From: Bacteroidota bacterium
Lineage (GTDB): Bacteria > Bacteroidota > Ignavibacteria > Tepidaquicellales > Tepidaquicellaceae
Length of the DNA: 64,000 nt
Assembly (NCBI GenBank): GCA_018266835.1
Contig: JAFDZP010000001.1
Span: forward strand, 61,202-125,201
Direction: 5' to 3'
Shown here: positions 1 through 7,736 of the stretch, piece after piece
Numbering within the stretch: the first letter of the stretch is position 1
How the letters are laid out: every line of letters begins with the position of its first letter
Made by a program: the position numbers and the translations under genes
Notes under the pieces: generated by a model
What the model saw: the letters and a program-made list of their open reading frames with translations, nothing else
Told to the model about the DNA's origin: nothing
Database searches by the model: none

Positions 1-2143
1 GTTCTTTATTCTTTTCATTCAGATAATCAATTATACTTTTTCCTGTTATTGCAAAAATTCTTCTGACCCCCGATGAAATACTTTCTTCTTTTATAATTTT
101 GAAAAGGCCTATTTCACCTGTAGACTTTACGTGTGTACCACCGCAGAACTCAACACTGAAATCGGGATCAATTGTAACTACTCTTACTTCATCCCCATAT
201 TTTTCAGTAAATAATTTTTTTACATTTGGTATTTTATTGGCTTCTTCAATGGTCTTTATTTCCGTTTTGACAATAATATTTTGGGCGATTTTTTCATTAA
301 CCATATCCTCTATTTTCTTTATCTCCTCGGCTTCGACTTTCTTAAAATGGGGGAAATCGAATCTTAAATATTCATCACTAACTAGTGATCCCATTTGTTT
401 AACTGTATCTCCTAAAGTTCTTTTTAATGCTTCATGCATTAAGTGAGTTGCAGAGTGATTACGTTCTATTGATTGTCGTCTATCATAATCTACTTTTACT
501 TTCACATCAAACCCTTTTTTAAATTCATAAGGTCTATCAATTATCACACTATTTTGTAATGACTGTATTACGTTAAGAGTATCTTTATCTTCAGTAATAA
601 GTTTTCCTGTATCCGAAATTTGGCCACCGGACTCCGCAAAAAATGGATTTTTCCATAAATATATTCTCATCTTTTGAGCTTCTTCCACGAGTACAGTTCC
701 AAGTACATTTGTTGCAACTTCACTACCGTCATATTCCCATGGAACATATTTATAATCTATATTAATTTTATGTTCGTCTCCATCTGAAAATTGAAATTGC
801 ATAGTTAAGTCTTTCTGTGCTTTCCTTGACATATCTTTTTGCCTTTTCATAGCAAGGTTGAAGGCATCCATGTCAACTTCATAACCATTTTCTTTAGCCA
901 TGACTTGAGTTAAATCAACTGGAAAACCATAAGTATCATAAAGTTTAAATGCATCTTCTCCTGAAAATATTTTGTATCCTCCTAATTCTCTATTCACAAC
1001 ATCTTCAACTTGTTTGTGAATATTTCCCCTTAATATATTGTTGAATAACTCAATACCTCTATCAAGAGTAATATTAAAGCTATCTTCTTCTGCTTTTATT
1101 ATTTTTTTTGAGTCCTCTTTCTTTTGTGCAACTTCTGGAAATATATATCCGAAGTTTTCTGCAACAGTATCAACAAGCTGCCATAAAATTGGTCTGTGAA
1201 AATCAAGCTTTCGGGCAAAGCGTGATGCTCTGCGTAAAATTCTTCTTAGTACATATCCTCTACCTTCATTTGAAGGAATTGCTCCGTCGCTTATTGCAAA
1301 TACAAGTGTGCGTATATGGTCAGCTAAAATATTCATAGGAGAAATATTATCTCCCTCGTATTTTTTTCCTGTAAGTTCAGATATTTTATTTAATATTGGA
1401 GTGAAAACATCAGTCTCGTAATTTGATTTTTTCTTTTGCAGAGCGCGGCATACACGTTCAAATCCCATACCTGTATCAACATGTTTATTCGGAAGGGGAG
1501 TGAGAACACCGTTTTCATCTCTGTTATATTGGATGAATACATTGTTCCAGATTTCTATTACGTTTTCATTATCCGAATTTACATCGTTGGCAGTGCAGCC
1601 GTCTTCAGTCAGGTCAATGTGGATTTCAGAGCACGGACCGCATGGACCCGTGTCGCCCATTTCCCAGAAATTATCTTTTTCATCGAAGCGTAATATATGC
1701 GAAGGGTCTATGTCAGTTTCATTTTTCCAGATTTCATATGATTCGTCATCGTCTCTATAAACAGTTGCCCAGAGCCTGTCTTTCGGAATTCCCCATGTTT
1801 TTGTGAGAAGCTCCCATGACCATGTTAAAGCTTCTTTTTTATAATAGTCGCCGAACGACCAGTTGCCGAGCATTTCAAAAAATGTATGATGATAACCGTC
1901 AAATCCGACTTCTTCCAGGTCATTATGCTTACCGCCTGCACGGATACATTTTTGTGTATCGGCAGCGCGCTTATAGTCGCGGGTTCCTACTCCAAGGAAA
2001 ACATCCTTGAACTGGTTCATACCTGCATTTGTGAACAGCAATGTAGGGTCGTCATAAGGCACGACAGAAGAAGATGGGACAATTTTATGGCCTCTATCTT
2101 CAAAAAACTTTAAAAACGAATCTCTGATTTCTTTAGATTTCAA
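1..2143 (-). CDS. alaS: Alanyl-tRNA synthetase, 3' part cut by window edge
   Basis: Charges tRNA-Ala with alanine in the cytoplasm. Translating the minus strand from 2143 gives about 714 residues with no stop, out of roughly 870-880 usual for the family; the missing part is the end of the editing region and the C-terminal DHHA1 domain. The N-terminus has the class II catalytic core (FTNAGMNQFKDVFLG, then GCTAND and the WEMGDTGPCGPCSEIH motif). The editing domain follows, with zinc ligands in HSATHLMH and CGGTH. The start is TTG at 2143-2141: an in-frame TAG lies two codons upstream (TAG CAC TTG) and the protein begins LKSKEIRDSFLKFF as expected for AlaS, so no ATG start is available. It is divergent from gcvH. 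Identity is certain; only the exact initiation codon is inferred. Confidence 0.97.
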   Translation of the reverse strand, partial: MKSKEIRDSFLKFFEDRGHKIVPSSSVVPYDDPTLLFTNAGMNQFKDVFLGVGTRDYKRAADTQKCIRAGGKHNDLEEVGFDGYHHTFFEMLGNWSFGDYYKKEALTWSWELLTKTWGIPKDRLWATVYRDDDESYEIWKNETDIDPSHILRFDEKDNFWEMGDTGPCGPCSEIHIDLTEDGCTANDVNSDNENVIEIWNNVFIQYNRDENGVLTPLPNKHVDTGMGFERVCRALQKKKSNYETDVFTPILNKISELTGKKYEGDNISPMNILADHIRTLVFAISDGAIPSNEGRGYVLRRILRRASRFARKLDFHRPILWQLVDTVAENFGYIFPEVAQKKEDSKKIIKAEEDSFNITLDRGIELFNNILRGNIHKQVEDVVNRELGGYKIFSGEDAFKLYDTYGFPVDLTQVMAKENGYEVDMDAFNLAMKRQKDMSRKAQKDLTMQFQFSDGDEHKINIDYKYVPWEYDGSEVATNVLGTVLVEEAQKMRIYLWKNPFFAESGGQISDTGKLITEDKDTLNVIQSLQNSVIIDRPYEFKKGFDVKVKVDYDRRQSIERNHSATHLMHEALKRTLGDTVKQMGSLVSDEYLRFDFPHFKKVEAEEIKKIEDMVNEKIAQNIIVKTEIKTIEEANKIPNVKKLFTEKYGDEVRVVTIDPDFSVEFCGGTHVKSTGEIGLFKIIKEESISSGVRRIFAITGKSIIDYLNEKNKE

Positions 2144-2166
2144 GTGCTAAAATATTTAATATTTAT

Positions 2167-2174
2167 CAAATTTA
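2167..2174 (-). promoter_or_regulatory. Possible -7 element for alaS
   Basis: On the minus strand this reads TAAATTTG, an exact fit to the TAnnTTTG -7 box of Bacteroidota-type promoters, about 24 nt upstream of the TTG start of alaS. No clear TTG -33 box is seen at 19-21 bp, so the call is weak. Confidence 0.3.
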
Positions 2175-2311
2175 CGTTTATTTCATTAAAGATTAAATGT
2201 AAAGAAAGGGGGATTTAATCAAAAATCAATAAAATAACGGGCTATAGCTGTTTTCCGGAATATTTACACTTCTTCTGCAAAATAAATCTTCCAAACGCAC
2301 TTCTAAATAGA

Positions 2312-2342
2312 TTGAATAAAACCTATATTTTTAATATATTTG
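2312..2342 (+). promoter_or_regulatory. Bacteroidota-type promoter upstream of gcvH
   Basis: TTG at 2312-2314 is followed after 20 bp by TATATTTG at 2335-2342, matching the -33 TTG / -7 TAnnTTTG layout known from Bacteroidota. The gcvH ATG is at 2377, giving a leader of about 30 nt. The match is seen in the sequence; activity is inferred. Confidence 0.5.
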
Positions 2343-2376
2343 TTACTTACTCAAATCTTATTCAAATTTAACGATT

Positions 2377-2760
2377 ATGAATATCCCCAAAAATTTAAAA
2401 TATACAAGCGATCACGAATGGGTTAACGTTGATGGCGCAGTTGCAACAATGGGTATCACAGATTTTGCTCAGGGCGAGCTTGGTGATATAATTTATCTTG
2501 ATGTTACAGCAGCAGTCGGCGATGTGGTTAACGCCGGGGATGTATTGGGTACTATAGAAGCTGTGAAAACAGTTTCAGAAATTTTCAGCCCGATATCAGG
2601 TACAATTACGGATATAAACACAGGCATTAATGATGTCCCTTCAATAATTAATCAGGACCCTTATGAAAGAGGCTGGATGATTAAAATTGAACCATCAAAT
2701 GCAGACGAGCTTGCCAACTTAATGGACAGCACATCTTATTCAGAAACAATCGGACAATAA
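2377..2760 (+). CDS. gcvH: Glycine cleavage system H protein
   Basis: Lipoyl carrier of the glycine cleavage complex, shuttling the aminomethyl group from the P protein to the T protein in the cytoplasm. The 127 residues are the full family length. The lipoylation motif is GTIEAVKTVSEIFSP, with the lipoyl lysine at K64; the N-terminal SDHEWV and the C-terminal PYERGWMIKI are typical. No gcvP, gcvT or lipoylation genes lie nearby, so the rest of the system must be elsewhere. It is the first gene of the plus-strand housekeeping run and has its own candidate promoter just upstream. Confidence 0.97.
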   Translation: MNIPKNLKYTSDHEWVNVDGAVATMGITDFAQGELGDIIYLDVTAAVGDVVNAGDVLGTIEAVKTVSEIFSPISGTITDINTGINDVPSIINQDPYERGWMIKIEPSNADELANLMDSTSYSETIGQ

Positions 2761-2859
2761 TTTTCATAGGTAAAACAGAAGATAAGAACAGATTAAGAGA
2801 AATTTTTTAAGATTTTATTTGGTTAGAGTTTATTTTGAAGCGAAGAGGAGTATTGTAAA

Positions 2860-3369
2860 ATGAAGATTAATGTAGTAAACCTAAAAGACGGTGAACACAA
2901 TTTTGACTTCCTCGAGAAGTTAGAAAATTTTAAATACGAAGGAATAACTCTTCCTTCAGCAATAGAAGTTAAAGCAGTTCTTTACAAATCCGCGGGACAG
3001 ATAACCATAAAAGCTGATATCAAAGGTAAATATATTTTAACCTGCGACAGATGCGTTGAAGATTATGAGACGGAGTTTGAAATCCCGTTCTTCATGATTT
3101 ACAAATTTGAACACGATGAAGAGCTTTTAAAAGAAAACGAAGATGATACAATAAAGTTTGTATCGCCTAAAACAGTTTTTATAAGTCTGGATGAAGATGT
3201 TGCAGAGTACATAATTCTTGCAGTGCCCATGAAACACGCTCCCGAAGAGATAAATGATGTCTGCACAAGGTGCGGAAGAGATATAAACGAGCTTTTCAAA
3301 AGAGAAGAGCCTGAAGAAGAAAAAGAAAATCCCGTATGGGAGAAACTCAAAAGTTTAAAAAATAAATAA
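2860..3369 (+). CDS. YceD/DUF177 family protein
   Basis: Small cytoplasmic protein (169 aa) of the DUF177 family, which in many bacteria sits directly before rpmF and is linked to 23S rRNA accumulation. It has two cysteine pairs, CDRC around residue 65 and CTRC around residue 133, suggesting a zinc-binding fold, and an acidic/basic low-complexity C-terminus (EEPEEEKENP). A clear purine-rich ribosome site, GAGGAG, lies about 10 nt before the ATG. The DUF177-rpmF-plsX order is conserved across many phyla and supports the call. Biochemical function is not settled. Confidence 0.9.
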   Translation: MKINVVNLKDGEHNFDFLEKLENFKYEGITLPSAIEVKAVLYKSAGQITIKADIKGKYILTCDRCVEDYETEFEIPFFMIYKFEHDEELLKENEDDTIKFVSPKTVFISLDEDVAEYIILAVPMKHAPEEINDVCTRCGRDINELFKREEPEEEKENPVWEKLKSLKNK

Positions 3370-3384
3370 AGTAATCATACTAAA

Positions 3385-3564
3385 ATGCCAAATCCAAAGA
3401 AAAGACACTCAAAAACAAGAGGAAGAAAAAGAAGGACTCATTACAAAGCAACTGCGCCTTCAACAATGAAGTGCCCGAATTGCAGTGAGCCGAAAATGAT
3501 GCACAGAGTTTGCTCAAATTGCGGATTTTATGACGGCAAGAGCATTGTATTGCCAAGAAAATAA
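3385..3564 (+). CDS. rpmF: 50S ribosomal protein L32
   Basis: Small basic ribosomal protein of 59 residues in the large subunit. It begins MPNPKKRHSKTRGRKRR, the standard L32 start, and carries a zinc-ribbon pair CPNC (residues 30-33) and CSNC (43-46), so it is the zinc-binding C+ form. It starts 15 nt after the DUF177 gene and is followed by plsX, the usual order linking ribosome and phospholipid synthesis. The full length is intact. Confidence 0.97.
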   Translation: MPNPKKRHSKTRGRKRRTHYKATAPSTMKCPNCSEPKMMHRVCSNCGFYDGKSIVLPRK

Positions 3565-3685
3565 GCTTACAACAGACTTCAGAAGACTTTAAATTTTTAC
3601 ATAAGATAAAATTCAGATAATAAACTTGTTATCTGAATTTTTATTTTTAAGAGACGGTTGTAAAAAATATTTCAGTCTAACCAAA

Positions 3686-4717
3686 ATGGATACGTCAAGA
3701 GAGTCAAATACAAGTTCAAACAAAAAAGTTAGTGTAGTTGTAGATGCTATGGGAGGGGACTTTGCTCCCGTTAATGAAATTGCCGGCGCAATTATGGCCT
3801 GCAAAGACAGAGGTGATGAGCTTAGAATAATTCTTACAGGAAAAAAAGATGTTCTTGAAAAAGAATTGGCTAAGCAGGGCGGAAGTTCCAACATTGAAAT
3901 TGTTCATGCAGATGAAGTTGTAACAATGGATGACTCTCCGACTGATGTTTATAAGTCAAAGCCCAATTCGTCAATAAACGTAGGGCTCGCTCTTTTAAAA
4001 GATAAGAAAGCAGATGCATTTGTAAGCGGCGGTAATACCGGCGCTGTGATGGCAGCAAGCACACTTAAGCTCGGAAGAATAAAAGGTGTAGGAAGACCTA
4101 CTATCGGTTCAATTTTTCCTTCTAATAATTCCAAGACAATGGTGTTCGATGTAGGCGCTTCAGTTGACTGCAAGCCGATACATCTTAAAGAGTTCGCTAT
4201 TATGGGAAAGATTTTTATGGAGAGGATTTATAATGTTAAAAATCCTACAGTAGGACTTTTAAGTGTCGGTGAAGAAAAAACAAAAGGCAACGAGTTAACA
4301 TTTGAAGCTGCAGAGCTGCTTGAAAAAGCTGATGTGAATTTTGTAGGAAATGTTGAAGGAAGAGATGTACTCAACGGTAAAGTTGATATAATTGTTTGTG
4401 ACGGATTTGTAGGAAATATAATTCTGAAATTTGCTGAGGGAGTTTTAGATCTGCTTAAAGCAAAGTTCAGAAGTTATGCAGATAAGAGTCTGATGAATAA
4501 GTTAAAGATGGGAATGATTCAGGGAACTATGCGAACTATCTTAAAAGATTTTGATTATCAGGAGTACGGCGGAGTTCCGTTGCTTGGTGTTGACGGAGTT
4601 TCGATTATCGGACATGGAAAATCCTCACCGCTTGCAATCAGGAATATGATTTACAGAGCAGAGGAAGTGGTTAGAAAAGATGTCTGCGGAAAGATAAGAG
4701 AAGAGATTAATAAATAA
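3686..4717 (+). CDS. plsX: Phosphate acyltransferase PlsX
   Basis: Makes acyl-phosphate from acyl-ACP, the first step of the PlsX/PlsY route to phosphatidic acid; a peripheral membrane enzyme. The family N-terminus VVVDAMGGDFAP appears after a short polar leader. I place the start at the ATG at 3686 (MDTSRESNTSS) and not at an earlier in-frame ATG at 3626, because the extra 20 residues have no family counterpart. The result is 343 aa, normal for PlsX. Motifs GGNTGAVMAAS, the DVGA(S)VDCKP segment and GVDGVSIIGHGKS are present. It follows rpmF by about 120 nt; no fabD/fabH/acpP cluster follows, unlike many bacteria. Confidence 0.95.
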   Translation: MDTSRESNTSSNKKVSVVVDAMGGDFAPVNEIAGAIMACKDRGDELRIILTGKKDVLEKELAKQGGSSNIEIVHADEVVTMDDSPTDVYKSKPNSSINVGLALLKDKKADAFVSGGNTGAVMAASTLKLGRIKGVGRPTIGSIFPSNNSKTMVFDVGASVDCKPIHLKEFAIMGKIFMERIYNVKNPTVGLLSVGEEKTKGNELTFEAAELLEKADVNFVGNVEGRDVLNGKVDIIVCDGFVGNIILKFAEGVLDLLKAKFRSYADKSLMNKLKMGMIQGTMRTILKDFDYQEYGGVPLLGVDGVSIIGHGKSSPLAIRNMIYRAEEVVRKDVCGKIREEINK

Positions 4718-4795
4718 AACAGGAATTCAGTCAGTCCTTATAGACTTTAAAATACAAGTTTAAAATTTTATATTAACAACTACTAATAAACAACA

Positions 4796-4999
4796 ATGGC
4801 AAAAGTACAATCATTTGCTGATAAAGCAAACAAAAAGAAACAAGGCGACTTAATTGTTATGTGCCCGGACACAGGCAAAGAAACAAAGATCGTAAACGTA
4901 AGACTTGTTGACGCTATTCCGAACGGAAAAGGCTCATTCAGATTCTTAGACAGAAACCAGAGAGTTTACGAGTCAACTTATAAACCATATAAAGGATAA
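4796..4999 (+). CDS. Small basic protein preceding rpmB, unknown
   Basis: 67-residue basic protein starting [15 protein letters not shown] and ending [10 protein letters not shown] do not recognise a named family with certainty. It sits 10 nt before rpmB. In Bacteroidota a small basic protein of similar size (DUF4295) accompanies rpmB-rpmG, and the pattern here (MAK, lysine-rich segment, then a V-x-L-V-x-A...G-S-F-R-F strand pair) is loosely similar, so a ribosome-associated role is plausible. One Cys (MCPDTG) only, so no zinc ribbon. The intact ORF, tight spacing to rpmB and high Lys/Arg content support a real gene; function is inference. Confidence 0.8.
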   Translation: MAKVQSFADKANKKKQGDLIVMCPDTGKETKIVNVRLVDAIPNGKGSFRFLDRNQRVYESTYKPYKG

Positions 5000-5009
5000 G
5001 GAGCGAAAA

Positions 5010-5213
5010 ATGTCAAAAGTATGCGCAGTAACAGGCAAAAGGCCGTTATCAGGGAACAATGTTTCTCACGCTAACAACAAATCAAAAAGAAGACAACTTC
5101 CGAATCTACAGGTTAAAAGAATCTGGGACGAAGAAGGAAAAAGATGGGTTAAGATGAGAGTTTCTGCAAGAGGTTTAAAAACTCTTGATAAAGCCGGCAT
5201 CAAAACCGCTTAA
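5010..5213 (+). CDS. rpmB: 50S ribosomal protein L28
   Basis: Large-subunit ribosomal protein, 67 aa, with the typical start [20 protein letters not shown] and the KRRQLPNLQ segment. Only one cysteine (CAVTG) remains of the zinc pair seen in some L28 proteins, so it is probably the zinc-free form. A strong Shine-Dalgarno AAGGAG is 6-7 nt upstream of the ATG. Usually rpmG (L33) follows; here it does not, and a glycosyltransferase begins about 30 nt later. Confidence 0.96.
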   Translation: MSKVCAVTGKRPLSGNNVSHANNKSKRRQLPNLQVKRIWDEEGKRWVKMRVSARGLKTLDKAGIKTA

Positions 5214-5244
5214 GAAAAGCTCTTTTAACAATACGATTTTTTTA

Positions 5245-5973
5245 ATGGTAAAGGCAAGCGTAATTATCCCTGCCCTTAATGAGGAAAAACTGATATCGAA
5301 TGTATTAGGACAGTTTACCGATGAGGACATAAAGAAGTACAACTTAGAACTTATAGTCAGCGACGGGGGCAGCACAGATAAGACACTTGAAAAAGTGAAG
5401 AACTACGCCTGCAGTGTAATCGAACATAAAGAGAAAGTTAAACAGAACATCTCTCAGGGAAGAAATAATGGTGCATCCATTTCCCGGGGAGATGTTCTTA
5501 TTTTTTTTAATGCCGATACAAGAATATCTGATAAAAAAAAGTTCTTTGAAAGAATATTTGAAGTTCTGAAGGATGATAAAATCGCAGCTATTGCCTGTCC
5601 GATATACGTCTTTCCGGAAGAAGAAAAATTATTCGATAAAGCTTTCCATACATTCTATAATAATTATGTTATAATGCTTAACAAATTTTTTATGGGAATG
5701 GGAAGAGGCGAGTGCCATATCGTTAAACGTGAGTTTTACGAGAAGGTCGCCGGTTACGATGAAAAGCTTTTTGCAGGAGAGGATTTTGATTTATACAAAC
5801 GCCTGCGCAAGCACGGCAAGATTCATTTTATGAGGGATATTCCGATATTTGAATCTCCAAGGCGTTACAGAAAGTTTGGATATACAAGAGTTGTTTATGA
5901 CTGGCTGAAGAATTCAATCTGGGTAACTCTTTTTCATAAGAGTTCAAGCAGTGAATGGGAAGCAGTACGTTGA
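5245..5973 (+). CDS. Family 2 glycosyltransferase
   Basis: Predicted GT-A fold, inverting glycosyltransferase using a nucleotide-sugar donor. N-terminal strand SVIIPALNEEKLISN, nucleotide-binding VSDGGSTDKTLE, the DXD-type metal site in FFNADTRI and the acceptor-side GEDFDLYKRLRKHGKI are all in order. The start is taken as ATG 5245 (MVKASVIIPALNEE), giving 242 aa; an earlier in-frame ATG at 5185 would overlap rpmB and adds residues without family similarity. A C-terminal hydrophobic/aromatic stretch may associate with the membrane. The acceptor is unknown; the neighbours do not form a polysaccharide cluster. Confidence 0.88.
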   Translation: MVKASVIIPALNEEKLISNVLGQFTDEDIKKYNLELIVSDGGSTDKTLEKVKNYACSVIEHKEKVKQNISQGRNNGASISRGDVLIFFNADTRISDKKKFFERIFEVLKDDKIAAIACPIYVFPEEEKLFDKAFHTFYNNYVIMLNKFFMGMGRGECHIVKREFYEKVAGYDEKLFAGEDFDLYKRLRKHGKIHFMRDIPIFESPRRYRKFGYTRVVYDWLKNSIWVTLFHKSSSSEWEAVR

Positions 5974-5980
5974 TGGAATA

Positions 5981-6086
5981 AGGTCTTTAAAGTTCTTAAG
6001 GTTTATAAAGTACAAAGTTTATAAGTTAAGAAGTTTGAAAACCATACACATAGACTTTATGAACTTTAAAAACTTTATTAACTTTT
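5981..6086. repeat. AT-rich degenerate short repeats before tgt
   Basis: The spacer between the glycosyltransferase and tgt is built from variants of AAAGTTTATAAGTT and CTTTAAAGTTCTTAAGG in both orientations. It has no coding potential and no clear terminator. Similar token-like low-complexity spacers occur at 34185-34255, 44080-44122 and 49452-49553. Confidence 0.6.
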
Positions 6087-6098
6087 AACTAACACGAA

Positions 6099-7232
6099 GT
6101 GTTTCAGGTTCTTTATAAGTCAGAAGAAAAAGGATGCAAGGCAAGGCTTGGTGTGATAAACACTGACCATAGCGAAATCGAAACTCCTGTATTCATGCCG
6201 GTAGGGACTTTAGGCACTGTGAAAGCAATTGAGCAGCGTGAGCTTACCGAAATGGATGCGCGAATAATTCTTGGAAACACATATCATTTATATATGCGTC
6301 CCGGAATGGAAGTGATGAATGGTGCAAAAGGACTGCATAAGTTTATGAACTGGAACCGAAGTCTGTTAACAGACAGCGGGGGATTTCAGGTCTTTAGCTT
6401 ATCAAAGATGAATAAGATTAGTGAGGAAGGTGTTCAGTTCTCCTCGCATTTGGACGGCTCGAAACACATGTTCAGTCCCGAAAAAGTTATTGAGATACAA
6501 AGAACAATCGGTTCTGATATAATGATGCCTTTAGATGAATGTATGCCTTATCCAGTTGAAAGAAGCAGAGCTGAGAAATCAATCGAGCTTACTTTACGCT
6601 GGGAAAAAAGATGTTTTGATGCTTATAAAAATTCTGAAGACCGATACGGTCACAGACAGTTTTTATTTTCGATTAATCAGGGCGGAACGTATAAGGATTT
6701 ACGAAAGAGAACGATTGAAGAATTAGATAGTATAGATTTTGCAGGGAATGCCATCGGCGGACTTGCTGTCGGTGAAGAGAATGAGATAATGTACGAGATT
6801 ACAGACTACTGCACCGATACAATGAGTGAGAATAAGCCGAGATATTTAATGGGAGTCGGAACTCCGATTGATCTGCTCGAGAGTGTTGAAAGAGGTGTCG
6901 ATATGTTTGACTGTGTAATGCCTACAAGAAATGCAAGACACGGAAGGATTTTTACAACAACAGGCGAGATAAATATTAAAGGCGCCAAGTACAAAAATGA
7001 CCACAGCTGTATAGATGAAGAGTGCAAGACATATACATCGGAAAATTTTTCATATGCATATTTAAGGCATTTATTTATTGCAGGAGAGATTCTGGGCTCG
7101 CAGTTAGCATCAATTCAGAATATAGGATTTTATCTCAACCTGATGCGAAACATAAGAACAGCAATAAAAGAAAAAAGATTTTTAGATTTTAAAAAAGAGT
7201 TTTTAGAGAAGTATAAAAGTAAAAGTGCTTAA
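6099..7232 (+). CDS. tgt: Queuine/preQ1 tRNA-guanine transglycosylase
   Basis: Exchanges guanine-34 of GUN-anticodon tRNAs for preQ1, the tRNA step of queuosine synthesis. 377 aa, GTG start. The catalytic aspartates are in DSGGFQVFS and FDCVMPTRNARHG, and NQGGTYKDLR and GGLAVGE form the substrate pocket. Odd feature: the zinc site is degraded. The usual C-x-C-x2-C reads C304-I-D306-E-E-C309, there is a short insertion before YLRHLF, and the His of the family motif EHN is Gln340 (SIQN). Only two of four ligands remain. queD (44.1 kb) and queC (57.8 kb) are in the same window. The 3' end overlaps the start of a small membrane protein gene that leads directly into yajC; tgt-yajC adjacency is conserved in many bacteria. 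Confidence 0.96.
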   Translation: MFQVLYKSEEKGCKARLGVINTDHSEIETPVFMPVGTLGTVKAIEQRELTEMDARIILGNTYHLYMRPGMEVMNGAKGLHKFMNWNRSLLTDSGGFQVFSLSKMNKISEEGVQFSSHLDGSKHMFSPEKVIEIQRTIGSDIMMPLDECMPYPVERSRAEKSIELTLRWEKRCFDAYKNSEDRYGHRQFLFSINQGGTYKDLRKRTIEELDSIDFAGNAIGGLAVGEENEIMYEITDYCTDTMSENKPRYLMGVGTPIDLLESVERGVDMFDCVMPTRNARHGRIFTTTGEINIKGAKYKNDHSCIDEECKTYTSENFSYAYLRHLFIAGEILGSQLASIQNIGFYLNLMRNIRTAIKEKRFLDFKKEFLEKYKSKSA

Positions 7233-7389
7233 ATTAATTCTATTATATTCCGGAAGTGGATTAGAAACTATTTGGTTAATAAAATGGTTTTTTCTGGTTC
7301 CTTATGTATTACTTACAATAATTTATACCACACTTTACATTACAATTGAAAAGTTGGAAGAAAAACAAAATTCAAAATATAAAAAATAA
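7225..7389 (+). CDS. Small single-span membrane protein between tgt and yajC
   Basis: 54-residue ORF with a GTG start at 7225, overlapping the last 8 nt of tgt and ending with TAA immediately before the yajC ATG at 7390. The protein has a hydrophobic stretch around residues 19-41 (KWFFLVPYVLLTIIYTTLYI) and a charged C-terminal tail rich in Lys and Glu, so a single transmembrane helix with a cytoplasmic tail is likely. The exact fit between two genes without a spacer suggests translational coupling. I do not recognise a family. It may be a small Sec- or YajC-associated protein, but that is inference from position only. Confidence 0.6.
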   Translation: MLKLILLYSGSGLETIWLIKWFFLVPYVLLTIIYTTLYITIEKLEEKQNSKYKK

Positions 7390-7719
7390 ATGAATCATTT
7401 AGTATTATTACAGGCAGCTCCCGGCGGCGATATGGGTTCTATAGTATCATCATTACTCCCGTTCGTTTTAATTATAGTTATATTTTATTTCTTAATATTA
7501 AGACCTCAGCAAAAGAAACAGAAAGAAAGAATGGCTTTATTGCAGTCACTTAAAAAAGGTGATAAAGTTATTACAAGCTCTGGAATTCACGGAACAGTTG
7601 AAGGACTTGAAGAAGCAACAGTATTAGTAAAGGTTGCAGAAAATATGAAATTGAAAATGGATAGAAGCGCAATTGCAACTATTGTTGGTGTTACAGATGT
7701 TGTACCTGCTAAAAAATAA
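7390..7719 (+). CDS. yajC: Sec translocon accessory subunit YajC
   Basis: Inner-membrane protein that joins SecDF with SecYEG in protein export. 109 aa, one transmembrane helix at about residues 20-40 (LLPFVLIIVIFYFLIL), then the conserved RPQQKKQKE motif and a soluble domain with LKKGDKVITSSGIHGTV, all family hallmarks. The 5' end abuts the small membrane ORF, and ribBA starts 17 nt downstream, so these are probably cotranscribed. secD/secF do not follow as they do in many Proteobacteria. Confidence 0.95.
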   Translation: MNHLVLLQAAPGGDMGSIVSSLLPFVLIIVIFYFLILRPQQKKQKERMALLQSLKKGDKVITSSGIHGTVEGLEEATVLVKVAENMKLKMDRSAIATIVGVTDVVPAKK

Positions 7720-7736
7720 TAGCAAAGGTTTACAAA

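Noticed and set aside
99..2113. Several plus-strand ORFs of 60-115 codons
   Set aside because: All lie inside alaS on the opposite strand, whose full-length homology is clear.
3626..3685. Extended plsX start
   Set aside because: The extra 20 residues have no family match; PlsX starts near the VVVDAMGG motif, so ATG 3686 is better.
5185..5244. Extended glycosyltransferase start overlapping rpmB
   Set aside because: The ATG at 5245 matches the family N-terminus and avoids overlap.
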